Assembly: GCF_006715225.1 (NCBI RefSeq)
Contig: NZ_VFMU01000001.1
Location: 3,100,001-3,164,000, forward strand
Direction: 5' to 3'
Origin: Arthrobacter sp. SLBN-112
GTDB taxonomy: Bacteria; Actinomycetota; Actinomycetes; Actinomycetales; Micrococcaceae
DNA length: 64,000 nt
How positions within the stretch are numbered: the stretch's first letter is position 1; each line of letters starts with the position of its first letter. This document shows positions 17,140-26,016 of the stretch, one piece after another. Made by a program: the position numbers and the translations under genes. The notes under the pieces were generated by a model. It was not told the origin of the DNA. It saw only the letters and a list, made by a program, of their open reading frames with translations, and searched no databases.

Positions 17140-18227
17140 CCCTCTCAGAGTTCGACAGCTTCCGGCCATCCGAGCCTGCCCGCCGCGGCCGGCAGGGCGT
17201 CAAGCGCGGCACGGGCCGGCGACGGGACAACAGTGACGGCTCCCGGGAAATGCCCATGGTGCCGGAGCCGGACTTCACCTCGTACTACGGCCGTCCGGTG
17301 GTCAAGCCGGCGCCATGGGGCGATGACGTCGCCATCTACCTGTTCCTGGGCGGCGTTGCAGCCGGGTCAGCCCTGCTAGGCCTCGGCGGTCAACTGACCG
17401 GACGGCCAATCCTCTGCCGCAATGCCAGGCTAAGCGCGCTGACGGCGGTGAGCGCCGGCGCCGTTGCTTTGGTGAAGGACCTGGGCAGGCCGGAGCGTTT
17501 CCTGCACATGTTGCGGACCTTCAAGGTGACCTCGCCCATGAGTGTGGGCTCGTGGATTCTCAGCGCCTTCAGCGCCGGCACTGCCGTCACTGCCGTGGCG
17601 GAAATCGACCGGCTCAGCGGAACGCGGCTTCCGTTGGGTTTGTTGCGAAAAGTGCTGCAGGCTGTTGAGGGACCGGCCGGGTTTGAAGCTGCCGTGTTCG
17701 CGGGGCCGTTGGCGGCCTACACCGCGGTCCTGCTTGGCGATACCGCCACACCCACATGGAACGCCGCCCACGAAGAACTGCCTTTTGTCTTCGTGAGTTC
17801 GGCCTGCCTCGCGTCTGCCGGGCTCGCCATGGTCACCACACCCGTACGGGAGACCGGGCCTGCACGCAAACTCGCCGTGCTGGGCGTCCTGGGTGACGTC
17901 GCTGCCATGAAGGTGATGGAACGCCGGATGGATCCGATAGCAGCCGAGCCCCTTCACCAGGGCAAGGCGGGCGTCATGCTGAAGTGGAGCGAGCGGTTGG
18001 CGGTGGCCGGTGGCTTGGGGACTCTGCTGGGCGGACGTAACCGTGTGGTGGCCGCGGCTTCGGGACTGGCGCTGCTTTCCGCGTCGGCCCTGACCCGCTT
18101 CGGGGTATTCGAAGCGGGGCTGGCCTCTGCCAGGGATCCCCGCTACACGATAGAACCGCAAAAGAACCGGCTTGCGGCCCGCCGTGCCGCGGGCGTTACC
18201 GGCGACGCGATCACTACTGCCGGCTGA
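17136..18227 (+). CDS. NrfD/PsrC-type membrane subunit of formate dehydrogenase
   Basis: A 363-aa polytopic membrane protein. After a charged N-terminal tail of about 60 residues come roughly eight hydrophobic helices, beginning DVAIYLFLGGVAAGSALLGL. The motif LGRPERFLHMLRTFK followed by SPMSVGSWIL is typical of NrfD-like quinone-reacting subunits. These proteins lack haem and exchange electrons with menaquinone. The GTG start overlaps the fdhB stop and has GGGAGGA upstream. With the iron-sulfur subunit it would connect formate oxidation to the respiratory chain. Haem-binding FdnI-type histidines are not expected in this family. Confidence 0.9.
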   Translation: MTLSEFDSFRPSEPARRGRQGVKRGTGRRRDNSDGSREMPMVPEPDFTSYYGRPVVKPAPWGDDVAIYLFLGGVAAGSALLGLGGQLTGRPILCRNARLSALTAVSAGAVALVKDLGRPERFLHMLRTFKVTSPMSVGSWILSAFSAGTAVTAVAEIDRLSGTRLPLGLLRKVLQAVEGPAGFEAAVFAGPLAAYTAVLLGDTATPTWNAAHEELPFVFVSSACLASAGLAMVTTPVRETGPARKLAVLGVLGDVAAMKVMERRMDPIAAEPLHQGKAGVMLKWSERLAVAGGLGTLLGGRNRVVAAASGLALLSASALTRFGVFEAGLASARDPRYTIEPQKNRLAARRAAGVTGDAITTAG

Positions 18228-18242
18228 GCGCGTTGCCCGGCT

Positions 18243-19253
18243 TCAGCGGACCTGGATGCCCTGGCCCGCGGTGGTGTGGCCAATCACGGGGTGACCCGGC
18301 AGCTCACCGACCACCAGCAGGCCGCCGGAGGTCTGGGCATCGGCCAGTACCAGCAGATCGTCCTCGGTGACGCCGGGACCGGCCTCCAAGTGCGGCCGCA
18401 CCCAATCGAGATTGCGCCGGGTCCCACCGGAGACGAAGCCATCCCGCAGCGCCTCACGCGCTCCTTCGATCAGCGGTACCGCTGATCGGTCAATCACGGC
18501 GCCCACTTCCGAGGCACGGACCATCTTGTACAGGTGTCCAAGCAGGCCAAAACCCGTCACGTCTGTCGCTGCCCGGACCCCGGCGGCCACCGCGGCCTCG
18601 GCTGCGTCGCGGTTCAACGCCGCCATCGTCTCGACGGCTTCGGCGAACACCTCGCCGGTCTGCTTGTGCCGGTTGTTGAGAAGCCCGACGCCGAGTGGTT
18701 TGGTCAGCGTGATCGGCATCCCGGGCTGGGCGGCATCATTGCGAAGCAGGCGGTCGGGGTGGGCGACCCCGGTTACGGCCATTCCGTACTTTGGCTCCGG
18801 ATCGTCGATGGAGTGCCCGCCGAGCACCGGACACCCTGCTTCTGATGCGACGCTCAGGCCGCCCCGGAGTACCTCCGTCATCAACTCCAGCGGCAGGACT
18901 CCGCGGGGCCAGCCAACCAGGTTGATCGCGGTGACCGGCCGGCCGCCCATCGCGTAAATGTCCGAGAGGGCATTGGCGGCAGCGATGCGGCCCCAGTCAA
19001 ACGCATCGTTGACAACGGGAGTGAAGAAATCGGCGGTGGTAAGGACCGCAAGGTCATCGCGGACCAGGACCGCCGCCGCGTCGTCACCGCTGTCAAGGCC
19101 AACCAGGACCTCCGCGCCCTGTTGGCCGATCAGCCCCCGCACCGCATCTTCGAGCTCGCCGGGCGGAATTTTGCAGGCACAGCCCCCGCCGTGGGCGTAT
19201 TCGGTGAGCCGGAGCGTTCCGACGGCGGCATGATCGAGTTGCTGAACTGACAT
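18243..19253 (-). CDS. selD: Selenide, water dikinase (selenophosphate synthetase)
   Basis: A 336-aa enzyme making selenophosphate from selenide and ATP, the selenium donor for selenocysteine synthesis. The catalytic region is GGGCACKI: Cys25, Cys27 and Lys28 (cysteine form, not selenocysteine). ATP-binding motifs include DDAAAV, TTADFFTP, LGGHSIDDPEPKYG and the glycine-rich SGG near the C-terminus. ATG at 19253 with GAGG upstream is preferred to a GTG at 19268. It is convergent with the formate dehydrogenase operon (15 bases between stop codons) and divergent from the selC-selA-selB set, so it is transcribed on its own. Confidence 0.97.
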   Translation of the reverse strand: MSVQQLDHAAVGTLRLTEYAHGGGCACKIPPGELEDAVRGLIGQQGAEVLVGLDSGDDAAAVLVRDDLAVLTTADFFTPVVNDAFDWGRIAAANALSDIYAMGGRPVTAINLVGWPRGVLPLELMTEVLRGGLSVASEAGCPVLGGHSIDDPEPKYGMAVTGVAHPDRLLRNDAAQPGMPITLTKPLGVGLLNNRHKQTGEVFAEAVETMAALNRDAAEAAVAAGVRAATDVTGFGLLGHLYKMVRASEVGAVIDRSAVPLIEGAREALRDGFVSGGTRRNLDWVRPHLEAGPGVTEDDLLVLADAQTSGGLLVVGELPGHPVIGHTTAGQGIQVR

Positions 19254-19298
19254 CTGAGCCTCATTCACCCGCCCAGCCTACCCCGCAGGACAACCTGC

Positions 19299-19304
19299 TA
19301 TATT
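19299..19304 (+). promoter_or_regulatory. -10 element of the selC-selA-selB transcript
   Basis: TATATT ends 7 bases before the first base of the tRNA, the spacing expected for a transcript that begins at or just before the mature 5' end. No clear -35 element is visible. Confidence 0.5.
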
Positions 19305-19311
19305 GAGGCGC

Positions 19312-19406
19312 GGTGGCGTCCGGGTCCTGGTGGGCCCCCCGGTCTTCAAAACCGGTGCGGCTGAGCATCTCGGCCTGGCGGGTTCGATTCCCGTCCGCCA
19401 CCGCCA
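19312..19406 (+). tRNA. selC: Selenocysteine tRNA (anticodon TCA)
   Basis: A 95-base tRNA with encoded CCA and discriminator G. The D stem is 6 bp (GGGTCC/GGGCCC). The anticodon arm is CCGGT-CTTCAAA-ACCGG with TCA at 19346-19348. The long variable arm is 7 bp (GGCTGAG-CAT-CTCGGCC), and the T arm is GCGGG-TTCGATT-CCCGT. The acceptor stem is 8 positions long, giving the 8+5 helix that SelB requires, but its last position is a T-C mismatch (19319 with 19395). The UCA anticodon, 6-bp D stem and long variable arm together identify the selenocysteine tRNA. selA starts about 25 bases downstream. Confidence 0.97.
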
Positions 19407-19430
19407 ACTTTCGGCAGTGAATGCCGCGAC

Positions 19431-20774
19431 ATGAGGAGGGCTGTGGACCAGGTCGATCCCCGGCGCCTGATTCCCCGCACGAACGACCTGCTGGCACTGC
19501 CGGCCGTTCACGAGGCCCGGACAAGGCTGCACGAGCGCGTCATCCGCGAACTGGTCCGGCAAGTCCAGGAGCAGGCCCGGTGCGGCGATCTCCCTCCGGG
19601 CGATGTGGAACCAGCCCTGCTCGCCGCTCTGGGTTCACGAACCGCAACGACCCTGCGCCCGGTGCTCAACGCCACCGGCGTCATCGTCCACACGAACCTG
19701 GGGCGTGCGCCCCTTTCGACAGCCGCGGTGGAGGCCCTTCTGACGGCCAGCGGCTACGTCGACGTGGAGCTGGACCTGGCAGACGGCAGCCGCTCCCGAC
19801 GCGGCGCGGGCGCCCGGGCTGCATTGCTCGCCGCCTGTCCCGCCGCCGAGGACGCCCTGGTGGTCAACAATGGAGCTGCGGCGCTGGTGTTGGCCACCAC
19901 AGCCCTGGCCGCCGACCGGGAAGTAGTGGTGAGTCGGGGCGAACTCGTCGAGATCGGTGCAGGCTTTCGGTTGACCGATTTGATGGAGTCGACCGGTGCC
20001 AGGCTGCACGAAGTGGGCACCACCAACCGAACGCACCTGCATGACTACGCCGGCGCCCTCGGGCCGGACACCGGTTGCGTCCTGAAGGTCCACCCCAGCA
20101 ACTTCCGAGTGGACGGATTCACGTCCGCTGTTCCGCTCGACGAACTGAGCCGGCTGACGGTGGCGCACGGCGTACCACTCGTGGCCGACCTGGGCAGCGG
20201 GCTGCTGGCCCCCGACCCGTACCTGCCCGATGAACCCGATGCTGCCACCGCTTTGGCAAGCGGGGCCGACGTCGTCATAGCCAGTGGTGACAAACTGCTG
20301 GGCGGCCCCCAAGCGGGCCTGTTGCTTGGCCGCAAGGAGATCATCACCCGCCTGGCCCGCCACCCGCTCGCCCGTGCGGTCCGTGCCGACAAACTTGCCC
20401 TCGCCGCCCTGGAAGCGACCCTCGCGGGGCCAGCGGCGCCGGTTGTCCAGGCCCTGCACGCCGACGTCGAACAGTTGCGCCAACGTACGGAGCGGCTCGC
20501 CCAGGCCCTGGGTGTAGCCGTTGTGGCCCATGACGGCAGGGTAGGGGGCGGCGGCGCCCCCGGAGTTCCCCTGCCGGGATGGGCCCTCCGGCTCCCTGAG
20601 AATATCGCAGGCCACCTGCGCACAGGCAACCCGGCCGTCCTGCCTCGGGTCAATGACGGTTCCTGCCTGATCGACCTGCGCTGCGTGCCGGCAGCGGACG
20701 ACGACAGGATTCTCAATGCGGTACGGCAGGCATTGGCAACCCGCGAGGGCGCCGATGCAGGCAGGGCAGGCTGA
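19431..20774 (+). CDS. selA: L-seryl-tRNA(Sec) selenium transferase
   Basis: A 447-aa PLP enzyme converting seryl-tRNA(Sec) to selenocysteyl-tRNA(Sec) using selenophosphate. The PLP lysine is Lys288 in ASGDKLLGGPQAG. Other conserved blocks are HTNLGRAPLS, VVNNGAAAL, SRGELVEIG, EVGTTNRTH and VADLGSGL, and they align closely with E. coli SelA. The ATG at 19431 lacks a ribosome-binding site. A GTG four codons later (19443) has GAGG upstream and may be the real start. It follows the tRNA and runs into selB, with 3 bases between stop and start. Confidence 0.97.
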   Translation: MRRAVDQVDPRRLIPRTNDLLALPAVHEARTRLHERVIRELVRQVQEQARCGDLPPGDVEPALLAALGSRTATTLRPVLNATGVIVHTNLGRAPLSTAAVEALLTASGYVDVELDLADGSRSRRGAGARAALLAACPAAEDALVVNNGAAALVLATTALAADREVVVSRGELVEIGAGFRLTDLMESTGARLHEVGTTNRTHLHDYAGALGPDTGCVLKVHPSNFRVDGFTSAVPLDELSRLTVAHGVPLVADLGSGLLAPDPYLPDEPDAATALASGADVVIASGDKLLGGPQAGLLLGRKEIITRLARHPLARAVRADKLALAALEATLAGPAAPVVQALHADVEQLRQRTERLAQALGVAVVAHDGRVGGGGAPGVPLPGWALRLPENIAGHLRTGNPAVLPRVNDGSCLIDLRCVPAADDDRILNAVRQALATREGADAGRAG

Positions 20775-20777
20775 TCA

Positions 20778-22580
20778 GTGCACGTCGTTGCCACCTCCGG
20801 ACATGTCGATTCCGGTAAAAGCACCCTGGTTCGCGCGCTCACCGGCATGGAGCCGGACCGTTGGGAGGAAGAACGGCGCCGCGGGCTGACCATTGACCTG
20901 GGCTATGCCTGGACAACCCTCCCGTCCGGACAAGATGTTGCGTTCGTTGATGTACCGGGCCACGAACGGTTCCTCGGCAACATGCTTGCAGGAATCGGGC
21001 CGGCGCCGGTGGTCTGCTTCGTCGTAGCCGCGGATGAGGGCTGGCAGGCGCAGTCAAGCGATCACCGGGACGCCGTCGCTGCGCTCGGCATCGAACACGG
21101 CGTCGTGGTCCTCAGCCGCGCGGACCGGGCATCCCGGGAGCGGGTTGCAGACGTACTCGCCCGGACCCGCAGTGAGTTGGCCGGAACCGGTTTGAAGGAC
21201 GCGCCCGCCGTAGCTGTGTCGGCCATCGACGGAACAGGCCTTGCTGACCTGCGGACAGCGCTCGACGACGTCCTGTCCCAGGTGCCGGCCCCCGCCACCA
21301 CCGGGCGGGTCAGGTTGTGGGTGGACCGCTCGTTCACCATCACCGGTTCCGGAACGGTGGTGACCGGAACACTGGCAGCAGGCGCACTCGCCCAGGGCGA
21401 CCGGCTTCAGCTGCTGGGCCACGCCGGTTCCCGCACCGTCACAGTCCGCGGCCTGCAAAGCCGGGACACCTCCTACGCCTCAGTGGAGCCTGTCAGCAGG
21501 GTTGCGTTGAACGTGCGCGACGTTGCCCCAACGGATATCCGCCGCGGGGATGCGCTGGTGACTCCCGATGCGTGGCCCGCCACCGGCGTGGTCGGCATCC
21601 AGCGGATCACCGGCGTCGCCTATATGGACGTGCCGGAACAACTCATGGTGCATGTTGGCACTGCCTCCGTGCCTGCCCGGCTGCGACCGTTCGGAACCGA
21701 TCATGCCCGGCTCGTCCTGGACAGGCCCCTGCCGCTTGTTCTCGGAGACCGGATGGTGCTGCGTGACCCCGGAAGCCGCTCCGTGCTGGGCGGCGCACGC
21801 GTCCTCGATGCCGACCCTCCGGCCTTGGAGCGGCGCGGCGATGGCGCCCGCTGGGCGGAACGGCTTGCAGGCATGGACCCCGCCGGAGATCTACTGGGAG
21901 AAGTAGCAGCCCGCGGAGCCGTCCAGGTGCAGCATCTGCGCAGGCTCGGGCTGCTGCCCGGGCAGGACGCGGACGCGGATGCGCCGTCGGGCGTACGGAC
22001 ATTGGGCGATTGGTGGGTGCATGCCCCCGTCCTCGAGGCATGGCAGGATCGGCTGCGCAATGCGGTCCAGGCGCTGCAGGAGCGCGATCCCTTGGCGCCC
22101 GGCCTTTCCATGGGCGCGGCGCGGGACCTGCTGAGGCTGCCCGACGAGAGGCTTCTGCCCCACGTCATCCATGGGGCAGCCCTTGATCAGGACAGCGGCC
22201 ACATCCGGCTGCCAGGCAGCCAAGGCAACCTCGGCCCCGTGGAGCCCGCCATCGCCGAGTTGGAGCGCAGGCTCGGCGCAAACGCGTTCCATGCCCCGGA
22301 AGCCGATGAGCTGGCTGCACTGGGCCTCGGTGCCCGGGAACTCGCCGCCGCCGAACGCACGGGGCGTTTGCTGCGGCTGCGCGACGGCGTGGTGTTGCTG
22401 CCTACGGCGCCGGCCCTGGCCATGCGCACCCTGGCGCGCCTGGACCAGCCCTTCACCACAAGCGAGGCACGCCAGGCACTCGACACAACACGCCGGATCG
22501 CCGTTCCGCTGCTGGAACATCTCGATTCCCGGGGCTGGACCCGGCGGCTCGATGCCGGTCACCGCTCGGTGGTGCGCTGA
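20778..22580 (+). CDS. selB: Selenocysteine-specific translation elongation factor
   Basis: A 600-aa GTPase that delivers selenocysteyl-tRNA to UGA codons marked by a SECIS hairpin. G1 is GHVDSGKST (residues 8-16) and G3 is DVPGHE. The sequence continues through EF-Tu-like domains II and III (RLWVDRSFTITGSGTVVTGTL) and ends in the winged-helix repeats that bind the mRNA hairpin. The N-terminus and length match the SelB family. The GTG start at 20778 is separated from the selA stop by 3 bases, so the two are probably translationally coupled. A strong inverted repeat follows the stop codon. Confidence 0.97.
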   Translation: MHVVATSGHVDSGKSTLVRALTGMEPDRWEEERRRGLTIDLGYAWTTLPSGQDVAFVDVPGHERFLGNMLAGIGPAPVVCFVVAADEGWQAQSSDHRDAVAALGIEHGVVVLSRADRASRERVADVLARTRSELAGTGLKDAPAVAVSAIDGTGLADLRTALDDVLSQVPAPATTGRVRLWVDRSFTITGSGTVVTGTLAAGALAQGDRLQLLGHAGSRTVTVRGLQSRDTSYASVEPVSRVALNVRDVAPTDIRRGDALVTPDAWPATGVVGIQRITGVAYMDVPEQLMVHVGTASVPARLRPFGTDHARLVLDRPLPLVLGDRMVLRDPGSRSVLGGARVLDADPPALERRGDGARWAERLAGMDPAGDLLGEVAARGAVQVQHLRRLGLLPGQDADADAPSGVRTLGDWWVHAPVLEAWQDRLRNAVQALQERDPLAPGLSMGAARDLLRLPDERLLPHVIHGAALDQDSGHIRLPGSQGNLGPVEPAIAELERRLGANAFHAPEADELAALGLGARELAAAERTGRLLRLRDGVVLLPTAPALAMRTLARLDQPFTTSEARQALDTTRRIAVPLLEHLDSRGWTRRLDAGHRSVVR

Positions 22581-22607
22581 CCGCGGACCGGGTCAACGGG
22601 TGATCAT

Positions 22608-22639
22608 GCCGGCCCGGCGGGAGACTACGCCGGGCCGGC
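22608..22639. terminator. Strong bidirectional terminator hairpin after selB
   Basis: Perfect 12-base arms GCCGGCCCGGCG (22608-22619) and CGCCGGGCCGGC (22628-22639) with an 8-base loop. It overlaps the last codons of the convergent kinase gene and can serve both genes. Confidence 0.75.
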
Positions 22640-23140
22640 CCTGTGGACACGGCTTAGGATGTCGTCCACAACGCGCGGGAGCGGCGCCGTGGCGTCGATC
22701 GTAATGCCACCGGGTGGGATTTCTTCCCGTGTTTGATGCAGGCGCTCGATCAACTCCCGTTCCTCTTGGCGTCTTCCCCATTCATCCTCCGGGCGCCCGT
22801 CAAGCCGTTGATGCAGCGTGGCGAGGTCCACCTCAAGAACGAATACCGCGTCAAACAGGCGAATGAACTTCGAGAGGTTTCTGGAGCCGCCACAGAAGAA
22901 CGTCAGCGCCTCCCGTTGGTCCGCGATCAGGGCCTTCACCTTGTCCACCCGCCAGATGTGGTGGTGGTGCACGGAGACGCCTGTAATGCCGGCCAACGGT
23001 TCACCGGTTTCCGGATCGCCTTGATAGGCCAGTTCGCGGTCACCATTGATGGCCTGATAGCCCCGCCGCCGCAATTCGTTGCAGACCGCGGTCTTGCCGG
23101 TTCCGGAGCCACCCTCGATGAGGTAGTTCTTTCTGCCCAT
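22625..23140 (-). CDS. Small P-loop nucleotide kinase-like protein
   Basis: A 171-aa ATPase of the AAA_18/adenylate-kinase-like fold. The Walker A motif GGSGTGKT is at residues 10-17, and DAVFVLEVD near residue 95 is a Walker-B-like strand. A His-rich stretch HHHHIW precedes it. The substrate is not evident; such proteins phosphorylate nucleosides, gluconate or other small molecules. The ATG at 23140 lacks a ribosome-binding site, but TACCAT lies 5 bases upstream, so the message may be leaderless. It converges with selB, which is probably incidental. Confidence 0.82.
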   Translation of the reverse strand: MGRKNYLIEGGSGTGKTAVCNELRRRGYQAINGDRELAYQGDPETGEPLAGITGVSVHHHHIWRVDKVKALIADQREALTFFCGGSRNLSKFIRLFDAVFVLEVDLATLHQRLDGRPEDEWGRRQEERELIERLHQTREEIPPGGITIDATAPLPRVVDDILSRVHRAGPA

Positions 23141-23255
23141 GCCTGATGGTAACGATTCCAGGTGCCGTGGAATCAGTCATGTCCTTGGACCCCAGGTGGG
23201 GTGTTGGAAACCGTTCCGGTCACCGGGCGTGGAAGCTTGATGGTTTGATTAGTCA

Positions 23256-24008
23256 GTGCTCCGTGTAAAACGCTTTGTGGTCTTTGGCCTGTTCGTGGTT
23301 TGCGTCAGCACGGCATTCTCCTTCTGGTTCCTGCGGCAGCCCGGTGCGGACGCCCGGATCGCCTTCTCCGCACCGCCGCAGGCCCGGGTGATCTTCGAGG
23401 CCCGGCCCACCGGCATGGATACCGCCGTGAACGTAGCGCGGAGCCCGGACGCCGAGTGGCTGATGCGGTCCACGGCACAGACAGGGATCCCTGCCCGGGC
23501 GCTGCGGGCCTACGTGGCTGCCGCCGACACGGCCAATCGTTCCACTCCGGGGTGCGGAATCGGCTGGAATACGCTCGCGGCGGTGGGCTTCGTCGAATCA
23601 GCCCACGGAACTTATGGCGGCGGCAGACTTAGCGCCGACGGGCAGGCGAGCGGGCCCATCGTGGGTCCAAGCCTCAACGGCGATGGATTCGCGGCCATCG
23701 CGGACACCGATGGGGGTGCGTTGGACGACGACGCCCTTTGGGACCACGCCGTGGGGCCGATGCAGTTCATTCCCTCCACGTGGCGGCTTGCAGGAAGGGA
23801 CGGGAACGGCGACGGAACCGCGGATCCCTCCAACATTGACGACGCAGCCCTCAGCGCCGCCACGTATTTGTGCGGCCACGGCCGAAACCTGACAACCCCG
23901 CGGGGTTGGACAGAGGCCGTCCACTCCTACAACCAGTCCGATGCCTATATGCGCCAGGTGCGGGCCCAGGCCGCCGACTATGCCGCAAAAACGGACACTC
24001 CGGAATAG
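23256..24008 (+). CDS. Membrane-anchored or secreted lytic transglycosylase
   Basis: A 250-aa protein with an N-terminal hydrophobic helix (RFVVFGLFVVCVSTAFSFWF) serving as signal or anchor. An SLT/MltB-type domain follows: VGFVESAHGTYGGG holds the candidate catalytic Glu, and then come GPMQFIPSTW and the DGNGDGTADP calcium-loop-like segment, all typical of this family. It cleaves the peptidoglycan glycan strand. The GTG start at 23256 has no ribosome-binding site. The gene is divergent from the kinase gene, with about 115 bases for promoters between them. Confidence 0.92.
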   Translation: MLRVKRFVVFGLFVVCVSTAFSFWFLRQPGADARIAFSAPPQARVIFEARPTGMDTAVNVARSPDAEWLMRSTAQTGIPARALRAYVAAADTANRSTPGCGIGWNTLAAVGFVESAHGTYGGGRLSADGQASGPIVGPSLNGDGFAAIADTDGGALDDDALWDHAVGPMQFIPSTWRLAGRDGNGDGTADPSNIDDAALSAATYLCGHGRNLTTPRGWTEAVHSYNQSDAYMRQVRAQAADYAAKTDTPE

Positions 24009-24030
24009 GTCGGGCGGCCCCACCTGCCGG

Positions 24031-25197
24031 TCAGGCGGGCTGCCACCTGACGGGAAGTGCCTTCAGCCCGTAAACAATGGTGCTTTCCATTCGTTCCAGC
24101 TGTGCTTCGTGTGCCAGGGAAAGCCCGGGCAAGCGGGCGAGTAGTGCCTCCAGGGCAATCCTGGCCTCCAGCCGGGCCAGTGGTGCGCCGAGGCAAAAGT
24201 GGATTCCGTGCCCAAAGGCCAGATGCCGGTTCGGGGTGCGGTCAATGTCGAACTCGGCCGGCCGCTGGAATTGCTGCTCATCGCGGTTTGCGGAGCCGAT
24301 CCAGGCCACGATCGGTGCCCCTGCCGGAATACGCTGATCACCCAGGACTGTCTCCGCCACGCTCACCCGGTACATCGACTGGACCGGCGACCGGAAGCGC
24401 AGCACCTCTTCGAGGGTCTGGGGAAGCAATGCGGGCTCTTCAAGGACACGCTCGAGTGTGCCAGGCGACTCTGTCAAACATAGAACGGCGTTGCCGATCA
24501 GGTTGGTGGTGGTCTCATTGCCGGCGACGAGCAGCAGGCTGCAGAAGCCGAGCAGTTCAGGCACCGTCAGTTTTTGGCCATCTATTTCGGCGGCCAGCAA
24601 GGTGCTGATCAGGTCCTTGCCGGGCCGGCTCCGGCGTTCGTCGATGAGGGCCAGGAAGTACCCGATCATCTCTGCGGCGGTGGCATCATCTCCGCTGCCG
24701 GCAGGACCAGTCCGGGTCTGGCTGACGATCACGTCCGACCATTGTTTGAAACGCTCGCGGTCCTCCGCCGGGATGCCCATGAGCTCGGAAATCACGATGA
24801 CCGGCAGCGGATATGCAAGTTCCCTGATCAGGTCGGCGCTCCCGCGAACGGCGATCCCATCCAGAAGCTCCTCTGTTAATTCGGCAATGCGCGGCGCCAG
24901 CGCGTCCACGGCTTTCGGGGTGAACGCCTGCGTGACCAGGGAGCGCAGCTGCCGGTGCCTTGGGGGATCGGTGGTGATGAGGCTTGCGGCGAAGAGCTGT
25001 CCGGAGCCGGATGGACTATCACCGCCCATGCGGGACGAGAACGTGGCGTGCTCGGACAGCACGCGCTGGACATCGTCGTACCGCAAGACATGCCAGCTCC
25101 CCGACCGGTCATCCTGAAAGACCGGGGCTGCCGCCCGCATCCGTTCATAGAGGGGAAATGGGTCAAGCGAATATTCGGCGAGCTGTGTGACGTCCAT
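24031..25197 (-). CDS. Cytochrome P450
   Basis: A 388-aa soluble P450 of bacterial class I type. The haem ligand is Cys335 in AFGHGIHFCLGAP. The I-helix carries AGNETTT, with the oxygen-activating acid/threonine pair, and the K-helix E-x-x-R is EEVLR. Length and sequence are similar to the CYP107-like group, which hydroxylates macrolides, steroids or terpenoid-like substrates. No ferredoxin or ferredoxin reductase gene is adjacent, so redox partners must come from elsewhere. The ATG at 25197 has a GGGAGG sequence at long spacing. The substrate is unknown. Confidence 0.95.
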   Translation of the reverse strand: MDVTQLAEYSLDPFPLYERMRAAAPVFQDDRSGSWHVLRYDDVQRVLSEHATFSSRMGGDSPSGSGQLFAASLITTDPPRHRQLRSLVTQAFTPKAVDALAPRIAELTEELLDGIAVRGSADLIRELAYPLPVIVISELMGIPAEDRERFKQWSDVIVSQTRTGPAGSGDDATAAEMIGYFLALIDERRSRPGKDLISTLLAAEIDGQKLTVPELLGFCSLLLVAGNETTTNLIGNAVLCLTESPGTLERVLEEPALLPQTLEEVLRFRSPVQSMYRVSVAETVLGDQRIPAGAPIVAWIGSANRDEQQFQRPAEFDIDRTPNRHLAFGHGIHFCLGAPLARLEARIALEALLARLPGLSLAHEAQLERMESTIVYGLKALPVRWQPA

Positions 25198-25451
25198 GAT
25201 GGACTCTGCCTCCCTGGCGCTCTGCCGGCACGACGGGCCGCCATACCCTTAAATGACTGAGCGTGGAACCTTGATCGTAACCAAAGCCTGCGCGTGGGTC
25301 ATTAGTCCCGGCGTCGAACGTCCTGGTAATTTGCGGCCGAAAGTATCTGCAGGCCTGAAGCATCTACTGCAGCGGGATCAGACCGCTCCCGTGCAGGACC
25401 TGAGCGTCGGTTTTGTGCTAGGGATTTCCAAGCCTCTAAGGTTGATGCTCG

Positions 25452-26015
25452 ATGAAAGCCCCTGAGAAGACATCCGATCAGCCGCGCCCCGTACCGGCGC
25501 GCGGGCCCATCTTCGTTGATGCCTCAGGACGGCGCTTCCGGCGGGTCCGGCTTATGGGTTTGGCTGTTCTGGGACTCGTGGGAGGCTACGTGGTCCTGCT
25601 GATGGCCGCCTTCATTGGCGGTTCCGGCGTCTCCGCACCGTTCCTGCCCCTGCCGGCCGCGGCCGGGCCGCCCCCGGAGCCGTCCCGGACTGCTGCGCCG
25701 GTGCCCGGTGCCGTCAGCTCCCAAAGTGCCGCACCGCCGTCGGCTGCCGCCGTGCCCGTTGTTGCGCAGTCGCCGGCGTCTGTGCCCCAGCTAGCGCCCG
25801 CCGTGCCGCCCGCGCCAGAGGCCGCGCCGGCACCAGCGGCACCTCCTGTCCCCGCCGCGGTGCCGGCGCCCGTTCCCGTTCCTTCGGGACCGGGAATGGG
25901 CGGGACTGCACCGGGCTCAAGCGGCACGGCACCCGGCTCAAGTGCAACGGCGCCAGGCGTGAACGGCGCAGCGCCGGGCCAAGCAACGAAGCCGACCGCC
26001 CCCGCACACCCTTAG
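25452..26015 (+). CDS. Proline/alanine-rich single-pass membrane protein
   Basis: A 187-aa protein with a cytoplasmic basic N-terminus and one transmembrane helix at about residues 34-55 (LMGLAVLGLVGGYVVLLMAAF). An extracellular tail follows, made almost wholly of Pro, Ala, Val, Ser and Gly, with short repeats such as GTAPGSS. No catalytic domain is present. Its stop codon lies one base before the start of the NodB-glycosyltransferase gene, so the two are surely co-transcribed. It may act as a cell-wall-spanning spacer or scaffold for that enzyme. The start is supported by AAGG upstream. I know no named family. Confidence 0.8.
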   Translation: MKAPEKTSDQPRPVPARGPIFVDASGRRFRRVRLMGLAVLGLVGGYVVLLMAAFIGGSGVSAPFLPLPAAAGPPPEPSRTAAPVPGAVSSQSAAPPSAAAVPVVAQSPASVPQLAPAVPPAPEAAPAPAAPPVPAAVPAPVPVPSGPGMGGTAPGSSGTAPGSSATAPGVNGAAPGQATKPTAPAHP

Positions 26016-26016
26016 T

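Noticed and set aside
18228..18242. GCTGA/TCAGC short repeat between the formate dehydrogenase and selD ends as a terminator
   Set aside because: Only five base pairs around a long loop, too weak to claim.
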